Of a stretch of 64,000 bases of DNA, positions 20,190-32,502 are shown piece by piece. Below the pieces are notes generated by a model. It worked only from the letters and a program-made list of their open reading frames with translations, was not told the DNA's origin and made no database searches. Origin of the DNA: Echiichthys vipera. Taxonomy: Eukaryota > Chordata > Actinopteri > Perciformes > Trachinidae. The position numbers and the translations under genes are program-made. Each line of letters opens with the position of its first letter. Positions within the stretch are counted from its first letter, which is position 1. The stretch is from positions 18,643,953 to 18,707,952 of the forward strand of contig OY829668.1 of NCBI GenBank assembly GCA_963691815.1. The letters run 5' to 3'.

Positions 20190-23100
20190 AGCTCCAGGGC
20201 CTAAAAAGAGCAGTGACAGCCTGTGATACAGAACCCTGAGAGTTTGCAGCACCCAACGCAAATTCCCCCACTGGCGTTGGGACGCGATGGACATTGGAAT
20301 GCTGAAGAGCAGCTGATCGTGCTGATCTCCGTGGGGCCATGATGCTGGTGTCAGAGGAGCTGGTGGGTGGAATAACCAGAGAGGTGGATGGCTGAGCAGG
20401 GGCTATGACAAAAGGCCTGGAAGGACCTGGCTTAGTGGGGATCAGGTCAGCTGAATGGGGTGACACGTGAGAGGAGGCTTGAGTCTCTGCTACAGCTCCG
20501 GTAGCTGGCAAGATGGACACAGAAGCAGTTTGAGGGACCAAAAACAGCTGGTCATCATCAAAGGAAAACTCATCATCAGAGAAAGAAAAAGGGAGACTCA
20601 ACGGTTGCCTGTTGGGGGGTAGTATTATAACAATAAAGGACTTGAGGGAGGCAAGTCTCTTTTTCGGGATGCAGGCAGTGTGCACAGTAAGTTGTGGAGG
20701 GTTTGGATTAATCACTCACACTGGCCATTGCCTGCTGGGTTGTATGGGGTGGTGCGAGACTTCTGAATGCCATACAGACTGCAAAGCTTTTGGATGAGGG
20801 TGCTCTCAAAGTTACGTCCCCTAAACTTTGAGAACCACCCTACCACCAAAACCTGGGCCACAGTACTGGTATGCTGATCATGGGTGGGGACAGCGAGCGT
20901 GTATTTGCTAAAGACATCTGTCATCACTAACACCATTTCTAGCAGGATCCAACAGGGTGTAGTTGATGGCCAGAATCTCATTTAGCCTGGCTGCCAACAA
21001 ATGTCACATGGGGTTCCCTGCAGTGGGTTGGCTGTCCTTTTCAAACTGACACAGCTCGCATGCCTGGCACCATGTTTCAACCTCTGTGGACATACCTGGC
21101 CAATAGCATCTGGATCGTAAAAGAGCTAGAGTCCGTTCCACCACCTGATGGCCATGCTCTTCATGGACCTGAGTTAACACCTCCCTGATTAAAACAGGAG
21201 GCAGGAGTAGCTGGAACATCTGCCCAGCAACATCAGGGCGGAAGATCTGCCGATACTCGATCCCATCTCTCTCCACGAACTGGCTCCATTGACGCAGCAG
21301 GATGAGCCTAGGTGAGGAAAGTTGCTGCCGCTCTTCATAGCTGGGTCCCTGGTCCCAGTACCTCCGGATTTCCTGGATGACTGGGTCAGCATGTTGAAGG
21401 GCACAGGTGTCTGAAGATTATTTCTGAGGCAAAACAGTCACAGTTCAGGGCCTGCTGGAGGGGTTTGGGAAGCGAGGTGCCAGGCAGCATGGTTTCGAAG
21501 TCTGATGGGCCAGGTGAGTACTGACGGGACAAAGCAGCTGCATTTCTGTTGCTTCTGCCAGATCGATATTCAGTTTGAAGACAAACGAAGCCAGTTGGGC
21601 TGCCCAGCGCTGTTCTGCAGCACCGAGCTTTGCAGAAGATAAGTGACTCAGTGGGTTTTTGTCAATGTAAACAATGCATCGGTGGCCCCACAGATACTCT
21701 CAAAATGTCTCACCCATTGCACACTTAAGGGCCCGGAACTCCAATTTCATCGAACTATAGTTTTACACATTACGCTCTGTGGGCCTCAGTCCACGACTAG
21801 CATAAACTATGGGTCTCAGTTTGGGTTTGAGTACGAAGGGCAGAGAAAAGTCTGCATAGGCGAGCACTGGGGTATTAGTAAGCTTTGTCCTCAATGCCTC
21901 AAAACTTCCTCGGCACTCCTCGTTCCAATCTGCGTGGACCTCCGCTTGGTCCAGGTACTTCCCATCTCAGCTACCAGTCAGTAAAGGGGAGTTGCCAGCT
22001 TTGCAAAGCCCTCCACGTAGCTGTGGTAATAGCTTGCAATAGTAATAGTCTTGGGAGGTGGCCATTTTGCCACAGCCTCTATCTTGGATGGATCTGTGGA
22101 GACACCATTAGCAGAGATTACGTGGCCCATGTAATGCACCTCTGGCTGGAAAAAGGCGCATTTGGAGAGCTTTGCCTTCAGTCCCTCCTGCTGAAGCAGA
22201 CCCAGTACCGCTTTGAGTCGCTGTATATGCTACTGTACAGTGGAAGAGAACAAGACAATGTCATCCAAGTAATTAAGCAATGACTGACCCTGTTGATGAC
22301 CAAAGATTCTCTGCATTAATCTTTGAAAGGTTCTGGGTGCATTACAAAGTCTGAATGGCATACGATTCCATTCGAACAGACCAAATGGAGTACAGAAGGA
22401 AGTCTTGGGTCAATCCTTCTCAGCAACTCAGTTTGACAGGGGTCTCATCTACAAGAAGGATGTCATGAGAGATCATATTGGTGCAACCTAAATCGCTGTC
22501 ATGAGCAGAGAAAACAGATATATAATTCCTCAGGAGGGCCCTCACCTGACCCTGCTCTTCAACTGACAACAACGACAGATCTAAACCCTCCATCTGGTCC
22601 TGTACTGTAGGTACAGCAGTCTGAGATGCTACAGTGGCTACTGTGGATGGAACCTCTGTGACTCCTGTAGGCAAGCTCACTACATTCACCTGTTCCAGAG
22701 TGCCAACAACTGTACGTGTGTATAACAGAACCTTGATAGAACCAACATTGACAATGGGTATGTATGCTGTACCCCTAACCACCCTCACCAAAGATGGAGA
22801 AGCCAGCAGGTAAACCACAGTCCAGGGGTTCGAGCAACACACTAGTAGTACAGTAGAACACCGCTCTGAGCATGTGACTGCTACTATTTTAATTACACCA
22901 CCTGGAATGCGGTGTGCATGGTTACCTCTGACCTTTACCTTTACCATCAGCTCTGGAGGGATCTGCGTGGTCACTTGGTGGCACTTCTGTAACGCCTGTG
23001 TGATGGGTCGAGGAGCCTGAATGACAGAAGACAGATCAAACAGTGGTAAAACATGCTGCAAGAAAAGCTCTGGGTAGCATTTCCGGATCACATTCATTCC

Positions 23101-23470
23101 CATCACACCAGGGACCTGAAGGGAAACATCACCAGGAGGATCCCTCACTACCAAGATACCGCACTGCAAGATCAACTTGCCACACAACTCAACATTTAGC
23201 TCCAGATAACCAAGGAAAGGAATATCCAACCCATTAGCTGGCTTAAGCTGCAACCAGTTACATGATTTAAGGCGCTCCTGACCCCATTGTTCAAAATACT
23301 GGCAAAGAAAGCTCTCTGTGACAGTGGAAACCATAGAACCAGTATCAATTAAACATAGCACCTTAACTCACTCTATGTTAACCTCTAAATGGGGACAAGA
23401 CGAAACCAGTTTTGACACAGCCAATTCACCTTGCACAGCATTTGAGCCTGACCCCACCCAAACTTTTGCT
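20190..23470 (-). pseudogene. pol: Ty3/gypsy pol (protease, RT, integrase), broken
   Basis: In minus-strand order: protease with CLIDTGSM (near 23355), a long linker, and RT starting HDILLVDETPVK (near 22460). After a deletion RT resumes at CTPFGLFEWNRMPF and NYLDDIVLFS (near 22270), including the active-site YLDD-type motif. An RNase H region follows with few intact frames. The integrase zinc motif (H-x-H, then CQACELCQFEK near 21060) and core (TDVFSKYTLAVPT near 20920, GRNFEST, NPAGNGQCE near 20715) come next, then an acidic C-terminal tail (SDDEFSFDDDQLF). Most of the integrase C-terminal half is deleted near 20620. No chromodomain is seen, so this is a different family from the Sushi-like copies. 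Gag is missing. Confidence 0.8.
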
Positions 23471-24179
23471 CTGAAGTTTGGGTTAGTTGTTGTGTTTACA
23501 CATTGTTAGCATGGAATAGCTCAGGTTTGTGCTAGCCTTTTGTTTTTGTCTCAGCAAGGTAACCACGTGTCTGTGTGTGGCCAACGCTCTATGTGTTAAG
23601 TATTTTAACCTGTGCGGAAATGCTAACAGTACGTTAAAGATATTTTAAGTTGATTTTATTTATTTATGTTTCAGTTCAGGGCTGATGTGACCACTGAGGG
23701 ATGCTGTGGCACAGATACTGGTAAACAATATGCATGTGTTTATCTGTATTTGTAAACATATTTTTTGGTTGTGGTATTTATATCTTTGTTTCCTTTTCAA
23801 TAGCCGATGCACTGGATTGCTCTCTCTGCTCCCGCATCATTAATTACGAGAATTTGTGTACCCTTGCAAAGTAGGCTTATATTTTTTTTTACCTACTTTT
23901 AGTGTTTAACTTATGTGCAATATCTTGAACTTTGGGCTGGCAAACTAATGCAAATTTTTTGTTTTCTTTAAAGGACCAGGCCAGCCACTGTTTTCTAGTG
24001 TAAATTTACTTTTTTCTGTTTATTTGATTTGTAGGCTTGAGGCAATTCGTGTATATTTTCAACCATACTTGATATTTGGATGCCGATGTCATTTAATGTT
24101 CCTGTTTTCTTTTGTATCTACAGCTTGACTCAGCGAAAAGGCCGGTCCGCACTGACACACAGCCTCCTTCTGTGGTGGG
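23471..24179 (+). other. Unassigned stretch with exon-like segments
   Basis: It lies between two minus-strand retroelements. On the plus strand, three segments look like small exons flanked by good splice sites (23675-23720, 23804-23870, 23974-23998). Joined, they stay in phase and encode a short Cys-rich peptide ending in a stop. I do not recognise it. It could be chance or the end of a host or transposon gene. Confidence 0.25.
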
Positions 24180-24775
24180 ACTGCATGGGTGACACTCTAG
24201 TGGTGTGTATGTGTATTTGATTGATTGAACGTTGTTTGATTCTCAACTGTTGTAGGATACTTTTTGCAACTTTCTGCACGAACGCAGAACCATTGTCAGA
24301 GCTGATTTCTGATGGAATCCCAAATCGCGGGATTACTTCTCTTATCAGAAAACTTGACAACAGTCTCAGCGCTTAAGTCTGTAGATGGTGTAGCTTCAAC
24401 CCATCTCCTGAATCTGTCGATTATCACAAGCATTTATCTTTTGCCTTAAACTGATTTTATCATAACGACATAGTCCATGACTAGATGTTTAAATCGACCT
24501 TCTGGTACTGGAATATGTCCAACAGGTGTTTTCACAGCTTTCTTTACATTATTTTGGGCACATATTTCACATTGGTTTAACACCTCATTCACCATTGCTT
24601 GCATATAAGGCCACTAGTAACCTTGTTGTAGAATTTTCTTGTGCTACGGTAGCTAGCCGGCCACCAATAACTTTAGTCGGTGCAAAGCCACATAGTGTAG
24701 CGTTAGCTTCTGCTAACCCTCCCCTGGCAGCCAGGGTGCTCCTGGGTGACTGTGAAAAAAAAACATAGTTCTAAA
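24180..24775 (-). pseudogene. pol: ERV integrase fragment
   Basis: Minus-strand frames encode the integrase zinc-binding end (NQCEICAQNN near 24570) and the catalytic core. The first Asp is in VMDYV near 24480, then VIIDRFRRWVEA near 24430, then the second Asp in SSDNGSAFVQKVAK near 24290. Frames are interrupted by stops and the C-terminal part is lost. It continues the pol remnant at 29071-30462, with an L2 LINE inserted between. Confidence 0.75.
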
Positions 24776-24784
24776 TCGAAGCCC

Positions 24785-25340
24785 ATGGTTAACCATCCAC
24801 CTGTTCACATTTCAAACAAGTTTTAGCCACTCAGTGACACACCTGCTGAGGAAACAGCACTGGTTATTGGCATCTCCATTCTGAGAAACATGAACTTAGC
24901 GACACCAGGGACCATAGTAAAATGCCTCCCAGGGACCAGAGTTGGCGACATTGAGTCCTATTTGAAACTGCTGGCTAAGGATAAACGTAAAAATGGTAAG
25001 ATTGTTATTCAGGTCGGCTGTAATGACACCCGATTATGTCAATCGGTGGTGACTAAAATTAATGTGGAGTCGGTGTGTGCATATGCAAAAACTATGTCGG
25101 ACTCCGTAATTTTCTCTGGTCCACTGCCCATCTTGACTTGCGATGACATGTATAGCCGCATGTTATCATTCCGTCACTGGCTGGATGGTGCCCTGTAAAT
25201 AATGTGGGCTTCGTAGATAATTAGCAGTCTTTCTGGGGAAAACCTGTTCTTATTAGGAGAGATGGTATTCATCCTACTTTGGAGGGTGCTGCTCTCATAT
25301 CTAAGAACCTGGACTCAGTTGTTAGCGGTCTAAAACCATG
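24785..25340 (+). pseudogene. L2 ORF1 remnant, SGNH-esterase-like
   Basis: The frame reads LVIGISILRN (near 24860, where the family has a GDS block), then CLPGTRVGDIESYLKLLAKD. Next come IVIQVGCNDTRL (the GxND block, near 25010), VIFSGPLPI (near 25110) and DGIHPTLEGAALIS (the DxxH block, near 25270). These are the conserved blocks of SGNH hydrolases found in ORF1 of L2/CR1 elements. The catalytic Ser and the DxxH block remain, but the Asp of GDS is replaced by Ile. Stops at about 24822 and 25196 show decay. Confidence 0.7.
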
Positions 25341-25609
25341 CCAACCCAGTGTTGGGATCAGGAAGCAGAGTCACAGTTTAATACACCTCTCTGCACTGCC
25401 CTTATCGCAGGTGCCCAGGAAGCAGAGTGGCAGTCTTACACACCTCTCCCTGTGGAGCAATTTCCAGCTCAGTATAGTATACAAACGCTGTGTACCCCAC
25501 GATCATCTAAATTATCCAGATCAAAAATGAACAGAAGAGGCGCTATAAAGAAAAACTTGATACAAATCAACACCAAATCTGCGATAATGCAACAACTCAG
25601 AAAATAAAA

Positions 25610-28476
25610 TGTGGACTTTTAAATATCAGATCTCTGTCATCTAAAGCTGTATTAGTAAATGATCTGATATCAGATAAACATATTGATTTAATCTGTCTGA
25701 CTGAAACCTGGCTGTGTCATGAAGAACATGTTAGCCTAAATGAATCCACTCCTCCCAGTCTTGTTAATACTCATATTCCTCAAGGCAGTGGTCGAGGAGG
25801 AGGCGTTGCAGCTATTTATGACTCAGGCCTATTAATCAACCTTAAACCTAAAATAAATTATAATTCATTTGAAAGTCTTGTTCTTTGTCTTTCACATTCA
25901 ACCCGGAAAACTGTGCAGCCAATTATACTTGTTATAGTGTACCACGGTACTCTGAATATCTATCTGAATTATCAGAGTTTCTGTCAAATTTAGTCCTAAA
26001 ATCTAATAAGGTAATCATTGTAGGAGATTTTAATATTCACATGGGCATTGATAATAATAGCCTTAGTACTGCGTTTATCTTTCTATTAGATTTGATTGGT
26101 TTTAGTCAGTGTGTGCATAAACCTACTCACTGTTTTAATCACACCCTCGACCTTGTTTTGGCTTATGGTGTGGAAATCAATGTATTAATAGTATTTCCAC
26201 AGAATACTATTTTATCAGACCATTATTTAATAACTTTTGAATACGTATTACAGGACTACTCACTCCTGGGCAAAAGTTTCTACACTAGATGTTTATCTGA
26301 TAGTGCTGTAACTAAATTAACAATTCCATCCGCATTTACTTTAATCAAGATTCCTGCACTAACGTTAGTTTCTCTGAAATTGATAACCTTGTTGACCGTG
26401 TTGCAGGCTCACTGCGAACAACACTTGACTCTGTTGCTCCATTAAAAAAGAAGATAATGAAACAGAGGAAGTTAGCTCCGTGGTATAACTCACAAACCTG
26501 TGAACTAAAACAAATATCGCAAAAATTGTAAAGTAAGTGGCGTTCTACTAAATTGGAGGTATCTCGCTTAGTTTGGCATGAAAGTCCTAAAACATATAGG
26601 AAGGCCCTCCGTAATGCCAGAGCAGCCTATTAGTCATCTTTAATAGAGAAGAATAAGAACAATCCTAGATTTCTTTTCAGCACTGTAGCCAGGATCCACA
26701 GCTCTATTGAGCCATGTATTCCTATAACCCTCAGTAGTAACAACTTCATGACCTTATTTAATGACAAAATTATAACTATTAGAGACAAAATCAACTCGCT
26801 TGGCACCAATTTTTCTTCAAACCCAGGAACCTTAGAGAAAACTGTACGACCTGGTATAATCTTGGACTGCTTTTCTACAGTTGACCTTAACAAATTAACC
26901 TCTACTATTTCAGCATCAAAGCCCTCTACTTGTCTCCTAGTCTCTATTCCAACTAGGTTACTTAAAGAAGTGTTACCTTAAGTTAGCATTCCTGTATTAG
27001 ATATGATTAACATGTCTTTATCAGCAGGTTATGTACCACAGTCCTTTAAAGTAGCTGTAATTAAACCTCTTCTTAAAAAGCCCAGTCTTGATCCAGAGGT
27101 ACTAGCCAACTATAGACCTATATCTAACATTCCTTTTCTCTCTGAGATCCTTGAGAAATTAGTCGCCAATCAGCTAAGTGACTTTTTACATAATAATGAG
27201 TTATTTGAGGACTTCCAGTCAGGATTTAGAATGAATCATAGCACTGAGACAGCACTGGTAAAAATTACTAGCTTCAGACAAAGGACTTGTTTCTGTGCTT
27301 GTTTTACTAGATCTTAGTGCTGCCTTCGACACTATTGACCATCACATCCTGCTACAGAGACTGGAGCATCTAATTGGCATTAAAGGAACCGCCCTGAGCT
27401 GGTTTAAGTCATATTTATCAGATAGATCTCAGTTTGTACATGTTAATGACAAATCCTCCATGCACACTAAAGTTAGTCACGGAGTCCCACAGGGTTCCGG
27501 TCTTGGACCGATTCTTTTCACCTTATATATGTGTCCCCTAGGAAATCTAATAAGGAAACACTCCACAAACTTTCATTGTTATGCTGATGATACACAATTA
27601 TATTTGTCGATCAAACCAGAAGAAACCGATCAGTTAGATAAACTTTAAATGTGCATTATTTTTTATTAAATAAAAAGCTGGATGACCTGCAATTTTCTGA
27701 TGTTAAACTCAGATAAAACTGAAGTTATTGTACATGGCCCCGAAGGCCTCTGAAACTCAATAGCTAAAGACATTGTTACTCTAGAAGATGTTGTGTTGTC
27801 CTCCAGCACCACAGTAAGGAATCTGGGTGTTTATTTTTGATCAGGATATGTCCTTTGACTTTCACATAAAACTAACGACAAGGAGTGCATATTTTCACCT
27901 GCGTAATATTGCGAAAATTAGGAACATTGTGTCTCAGAAAGATGCAGAAAAATTAGTCCATGGATTTATTACTCCTAGGCTGGACTACTGCACCTCCTTG
28001 TTATCAGGCTGCTCCAATAAGTCTGTTAAGAGTCTCCAGTTGGTCCAAAATGCTGCAGCTCGTGTTCTGACTAAACAAATCGAAGAGAACCTATTTCTCC
28101 TGTATTTGCTTCTTTGCACTGGCTACCTGTAAAATCTAGAATAGAATTTAAAATCCTTCTCCTTACCTACAAAGCGCTTATTGGTCAGGCTCCGTCATAT
28201 CTTAAAGAGCTCATAGAACCGTATTACCCGACTAGATCGTTGAGCTCTGAGAATGCAGGACTACTTGTCGTTCATAGAGTGTCTAAAAGTAGAATGGGAG
28301 GCAGAGCCTTCAGCTACCAAGCTCCTCTCCTGTGGAACCAACTCCCAAGTGTTATTCGGAATACAGACACTGTTCCCATATTTAAGAGTAAACTTAAAAC
28401 TTTTATAAAGCTTACAGCTAGGACTTACGAGCCCTTAGCAATGTTCTGCTTAATTATGCTGCTAAAGACCTAGTCT
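25610..28476 (+). pseudogene. L2 ORF2 remnant: endonuclease and reverse transcriptase
   Basis: Endonuclease blocks: LLNIRSLSSK near 25615, CLTETWL near 25700, GDFNIHMGI near 26020 and SDHYLI near 26217. RT blocks: VAVIKPLLKKPSLD near 27050, LLDLSAAFDTIDHH near 27305, GVPQGSGLGP near 27480, YADDTQLYLS near 27580 and FHLRNIAKI near 27890. The C-terminal HWLPVKSRIEFKILLLTYKA and LWNQLPSVIR follow near 28115-28350. At least five frame changes (near 25915, 26520, 26980, 27290 and 27650) make it non-functional. Confidence 0.85.
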
Positions 28477-29070
28477 GCTGGGGGATAATACTTCTCTCCT
28501 CTCTGTCTGTATCATTTATGTCTCATCAATGCATGTTACTAATTCAACTTCTTCCCCGGAATTGTTTGTGCTTTGTCGTCTCGCAGGTCTCTTTTGATCG
28601 TGGTGGTGCTTGCTGCCGGGGTCCTGCATGAGGCTTCCTGCTACTATTATAATCTATAACCTTAACTGTGCTTGTTTCTACTATTCTGCTGTATTAACTG
28701 CCATAACATATAAGTCATATTCACATTACTATAGGTATTATTACAGTTACTGGAAGTGTATCTGTCTCTGTCTTTTTCTCTCTCTTTCCATCTGTCCGTC
28801 TTTTCTCTCTTTCTCTCTCCTTTTCTTCCTCCCCAACCGGTCAAGACAGATGTCCGTCCTCCACAGAGCTGGATCTGTCTGAAAGTCCTGCCTGTAATAG
28901 GGAAGGTTTTCGTTGCCACCGTACTCTACGGGGGAATTGTTGGGTCTATATGACTTATTTATGATTTACAGAGTGTGGTCTTTACCTTGCTTGTAAAGTG
29001 TCCTGAGATAACTTTTGTTATGATTTGGCACTATAAATAAAATAGAATTGAATCGAAATTGAATTGAATC

Positions 29071-30462
29071 TGTCTCTACAGTACATGGTTTTGGAGCTCT
29101 AGCTTTACCCTCCAATTGTGAAGGTGAGATTGCTAGGGTTCCATGTGAGATTTTTCGTCCCTAATACTCTACCTGTGTTTTGTGATACTGAAGCTTTGAT
29201 TTTGACACTGTGTCCTCCTTCTACCAATCAGTGGAGGATTTTGATGGAGTCTTTGTGACAGCCCTCCATGGTATGCAGAGCAAAAGGTCATCTACGTAAC
29301 AGTGTGCCACTGAGCTCCAGCCTTTCCAAGTCTTGTATTAGTATCTGGTTAAAAATGTTTGGCGATTCCCGAAATCCTTGCAGGATTCTGGTATAAGTGT
29401 ACTGCTTTCCCCTGTAAGTGAGTGCAAATAAGTACTGCGAGACTTCATGTTGGGAATGCTGAAAAATGCTGCAGTGTTACATGGACTGTGTGTTTCTATC
29501 AGAACTCCTGCTTTTAGCAGATCAGAAATGGTCTTATTCCTTCATCTGCTTCTGGCTTTAGCAGATATTGTCGGCGATTGGGGAGGGTTTCCTCTGGTTT
29601 AAGATCCACCTTTACTGGCCTGGCAGACTTTACCAGTCCCACATCAAAATCATTTCTTGGCAATAAGTGATCCGGCACTTGTTTCAACATTTCTTCCAAC
29701 AGGTTGTTTTCTGTCTCTTCTACCTCTGTGTCCCTGTGACTCAGAACCTTTGCCATCATATTTGATTCCTGTGGTTTGGCCAATATTGATTATCCACATA
29801 GAATTTTAATCTTGCAGCTGAAATATCAACAGATTGTCGGTGGCTTCCCATTCTGCTTTTTCTGCAGTTTTCATCATGGGACCCAAATCTCTGGCCTTGG
29901 CTTTACTATTTACCAGCAAAGTGATGTGAGGCGCTGATTCTGGAACATTGTTCCAGTTATTGATGAAATAATTGGGATCCACGCTGAGAGCTGCACCTTG
30001 TTCACCTACAGTGATGTACTGGGCTAATTCTACTTCTGTTCCTTTGGTTTCTGTTCTCCACTTTCTTTCAAACTCTTCACTTCTAGTCACATCATAAAAC
30101 ATTGTACAGTGATAGTCTAATGCTGGTGTTTTTGCTTTTGGGAGTCGTACTTTCAAATATTTCTCCCATTTCTGGAGTGCTGGTGACACTGGCTTTGTGA
30201 TGTTCCCCAGCCAATATACTTTAGGTCTTTCTGATTGGCCATTTGACCATCAGGGGTTGTTTTCTACTATATTTTGCACATTTTTTGACAAACACAAAAT
30301 TGTCATGTTTAATTTACACAATGTATCTCTTCCAATCAAATTGACAGGTGTTTGTTTCGCAACCAGAATTGGGATTTTAATTTCATCGTTTTCTGTGGTT
30401 AATTTCACTGGAGCCGTCATTTGAATTAGCTGCTTTTGTCCTGAGAATCCTACTGTCTGCAT
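29071..30462 (-). pseudogene. pol: ERV pol: end of protease to reverse transcriptase, broken
   Basis: In minus-strand order: the C-terminal end of a retropepsin (IPILVAKQTPVNLIGRD near 30370), a spacer ORF (29806-30189) and the N-terminal RT region (PRNDFDVGLVKSARPVKVDLKPE near 29640). After a deletion of the fingers, a segment with the YVDD active site lies near 29300. The order and wording are retroviral rather than Ty3/gypsy. The piece ends at the L2 insertion at 29070; RNase H is not seen. Confidence 0.75.
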
Positions 30463-30833
30463 ATAGTATATGTTAATAGCTCAACTAAAAAGTGACATTT
30501 AACATTAAAAATAGTAACAAAATAAAAACAATAATTCACTGAAATGAAAACATTTAAGGAAGTTAGGTAAAGTATATTTGAGCAAACAATTGAAATAGTA
30601 AAGTTAATTGAAACTACTGTATATTCTAGCCTTTGATCTTACTCAACAGACCTATAGATTTTTAGAAAAACTCAAAACAAGAGACAGACACAAGTAAGAG
30701 ATTATATTGAGAAATAGCTGACACATCAGTATTCTTAAATATTTGAAAAAAGGGGTCTGTTACCAGCTTAATATACAGAGTGGCAGGTGATCAATGCTAA
30801 CAAGAATCACACTTCTGTCACACAAATTCCGAA
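30463..30833. other. No recognisable gene
   Basis: AT-rich stretch between protease and LTR-like sequence. Gag would be expected in an intact provirus here, so most of LTR end, leader and gag seem to be deleted. Confidence 0.4.
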
Positions 30834-31954
30834 ATGTCTCCTTCCAATCTCTCACTTAATACTGATGTTTGTTCGTTGACAAAGTTTACACGCCCCATGG
30901 TTTCATATATACACTTGTATTACTGGCCATCATCCCAGGCTCTCCTAGTGTCTTTGTGTGTCCAGAACGTCATCAAACATGCCCATATACATATAGTCCT
31001 TTTATTCACTTGGCAGGTTGTGATCTTGTCTGCCTCATGCAGGTGAAACACCTCCAACCTTAATTTCTTCATCATATAATCATTCTTGATCATTTCATCA
31101 CTTTATGGAGGAGAAAAGTCCTGCATAGTCCCCATTGGCCTCTGTTTTGACATAACATAGATGATAAGTGCGCTAGGGGCGAGCAGCGGCTGCATTGATT
31201 TCTTAACATTCACCGTGTGATAAAATAGCATGTGATAAAAATGAACTAGTGATAAAACATTTGTAAGTATGGTGAACTAACCCAAGTTGACTCTTATTAC
31301 ATGTTAAGTGATCAAATCCATACAGTTGGGATGCAGTCTTTGATTGAATCCCAAATACTCATCATAATGTCTTACTCAAACACATTCCACATATCCCCAC
31401 ACACAAGATATTCAGTTCACACTATATGATTGAAGTAAAAATATTATTAAAAAATATACAGTATAGGTGAGTATCTGAAAAAAGGCATCTCATGATTACA
31501 AATCAATTACCTGTCATTATAGTTATAGGTGATACATTGTTATTATGAGAGCTGTCTGAACATGAATCCTAAACAAACGTGAATAATGAAAAAACCCCTC
31601 TTCTCTTTCCTGATTGAAACCATCAATCTCAACTGTACAGATCATCCGCTGTGATCTGGCGCTTATAACCATCTGATTTAAAGGGAGAAGGTACAATATT
31701 CAACGCTTCCAAGGTTGGAATCCAAAAAGAATGTTAACAGTTCAAAATAAAAAAATGAATGTTCAAAAGTTCAAAATTCAAAGATGACCGTTCATGGTTC
31801 GAAAGTTTTAAAATCCACGAATAACAGCTCAAAGCCCGAAAGTGGGAGGGATCGAACGTTTAAATCCAAAGTTCAAAGCTCAGTGAGGAACTCACAATGG
31901 CAGGAAACTCTAAAAGTTCACGATTCTGCAATGGTTACAAAGTTCAGTTCTGAC
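30834..31954 (-). mobile_element. ERV LTR-like and env 3' region
   Basis: 30834-31680 matches 15420-16400 in patches (GTTTACACGCCCCAT, CTCATGCAGGTGA, CAGATCATCCGCTGTGATCTGG). 31740-31954 matches 37038-37225, the region below the env remnant of the other unit. It ends at the TCAGA target duplication of the Sushi-like element. Confidence 0.55.
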
Positions 31955-31959
31955 TCAGA

Positions 31960-32484
31960 TGTCAAGATCTGGTTCTGTCAGTGCCCTCCTCTCCTTTGTC
32001 TTGTGTGTGTTTGTCTCCCTCTGTCTGCGTTTCCCTGCATGTGCTTCTCCCTGCCTGTCAGTAGGTCCGGTAGGCGTGCCCCCAAAGCTGCAGCCTGTTA
32101 GCTAATTACACCAACACCTTAAAAGCCTGAAGCTGGCAGGTCTGCAGCGCCGGACCGTCGTCAACCCAACCTTGGTAAAACTATTCCCCCCGGACTGGCA
32201 TCCCCTTTCTCGTAGTGATTTTCACGCTCCCCGTTGTAAGCATACTAATCGTGTTTTGTGTTCTGTTTTCTCTCCGTAGTTTCTCGTGTTCCCGTTTTCC
32301 CGTCCGTCTCCCGATCTCCCGACGTCTCCCCGTTCTTGTATTTCTGTGTTTGTTTAGTTAGTCTGTTGTTTGATTATCTGTAGTTTGTTTCCGTTTGTAT
32401 TATTAAACGTTTAATTTGTAACTTTCTTTTTGTCCGTGTCTGCATTGAGTCCACCTTTGTGTTATCCCCGTACCGTTCATGACA
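31960..32484 (+). repeat. 5' LTR of the Sushi-like element (525 bp)
   Basis: Starts TGTCAAGATC, ends CCGTTCATGACA. Related LTRs: 36510-37037 (solo), 35367-36393 (3', truncated and interrupted), 19100-19298 (fragment) and 58320-58834 (inverted). Confidence 0.9.
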
Positions 32485-32502
32485 GAACGGTCCGGCCATA
32501 AC

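Larger units (their letters stand above)
24776..29070 (+). mobile_element. Near full-length L2-type LINE (type A), broken frames
   Basis: The element has a remnant ORF1 with an esterase-like domain, an ORF2 with endonuclease and RT, a C/T-rich 3' UTR and a GAATT-type repeat tail at 29043-29070. It is inserted into the minus-strand ERV pol region: RT sequence lies at 29071 onward and integrase before 24775. Frames are split by several indels. It served here as the reference for placing boundaries in the other type-A copies (4469, 8118, 42238). Confidence 0.85.

Noticed and set aside
20188..20715. 175-codon minus ORF as a host gene
   Set aside because: It continues directly from Ty3/gypsy integrase and ends before the polypurine tract, so it is the element's C-terminal tail in shifted frame.
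28610..28953. C/T-rich ORFs on both strands
   Set aside because: They lie in the 3' UTR of the L2 element and have low-complexity composition.
32479..32502. ATG at 32479 as the gag start
   Set aside because: It overlaps the LTR end (ATGACA). The in-frame ATG at 32503 lies outside the LTR.
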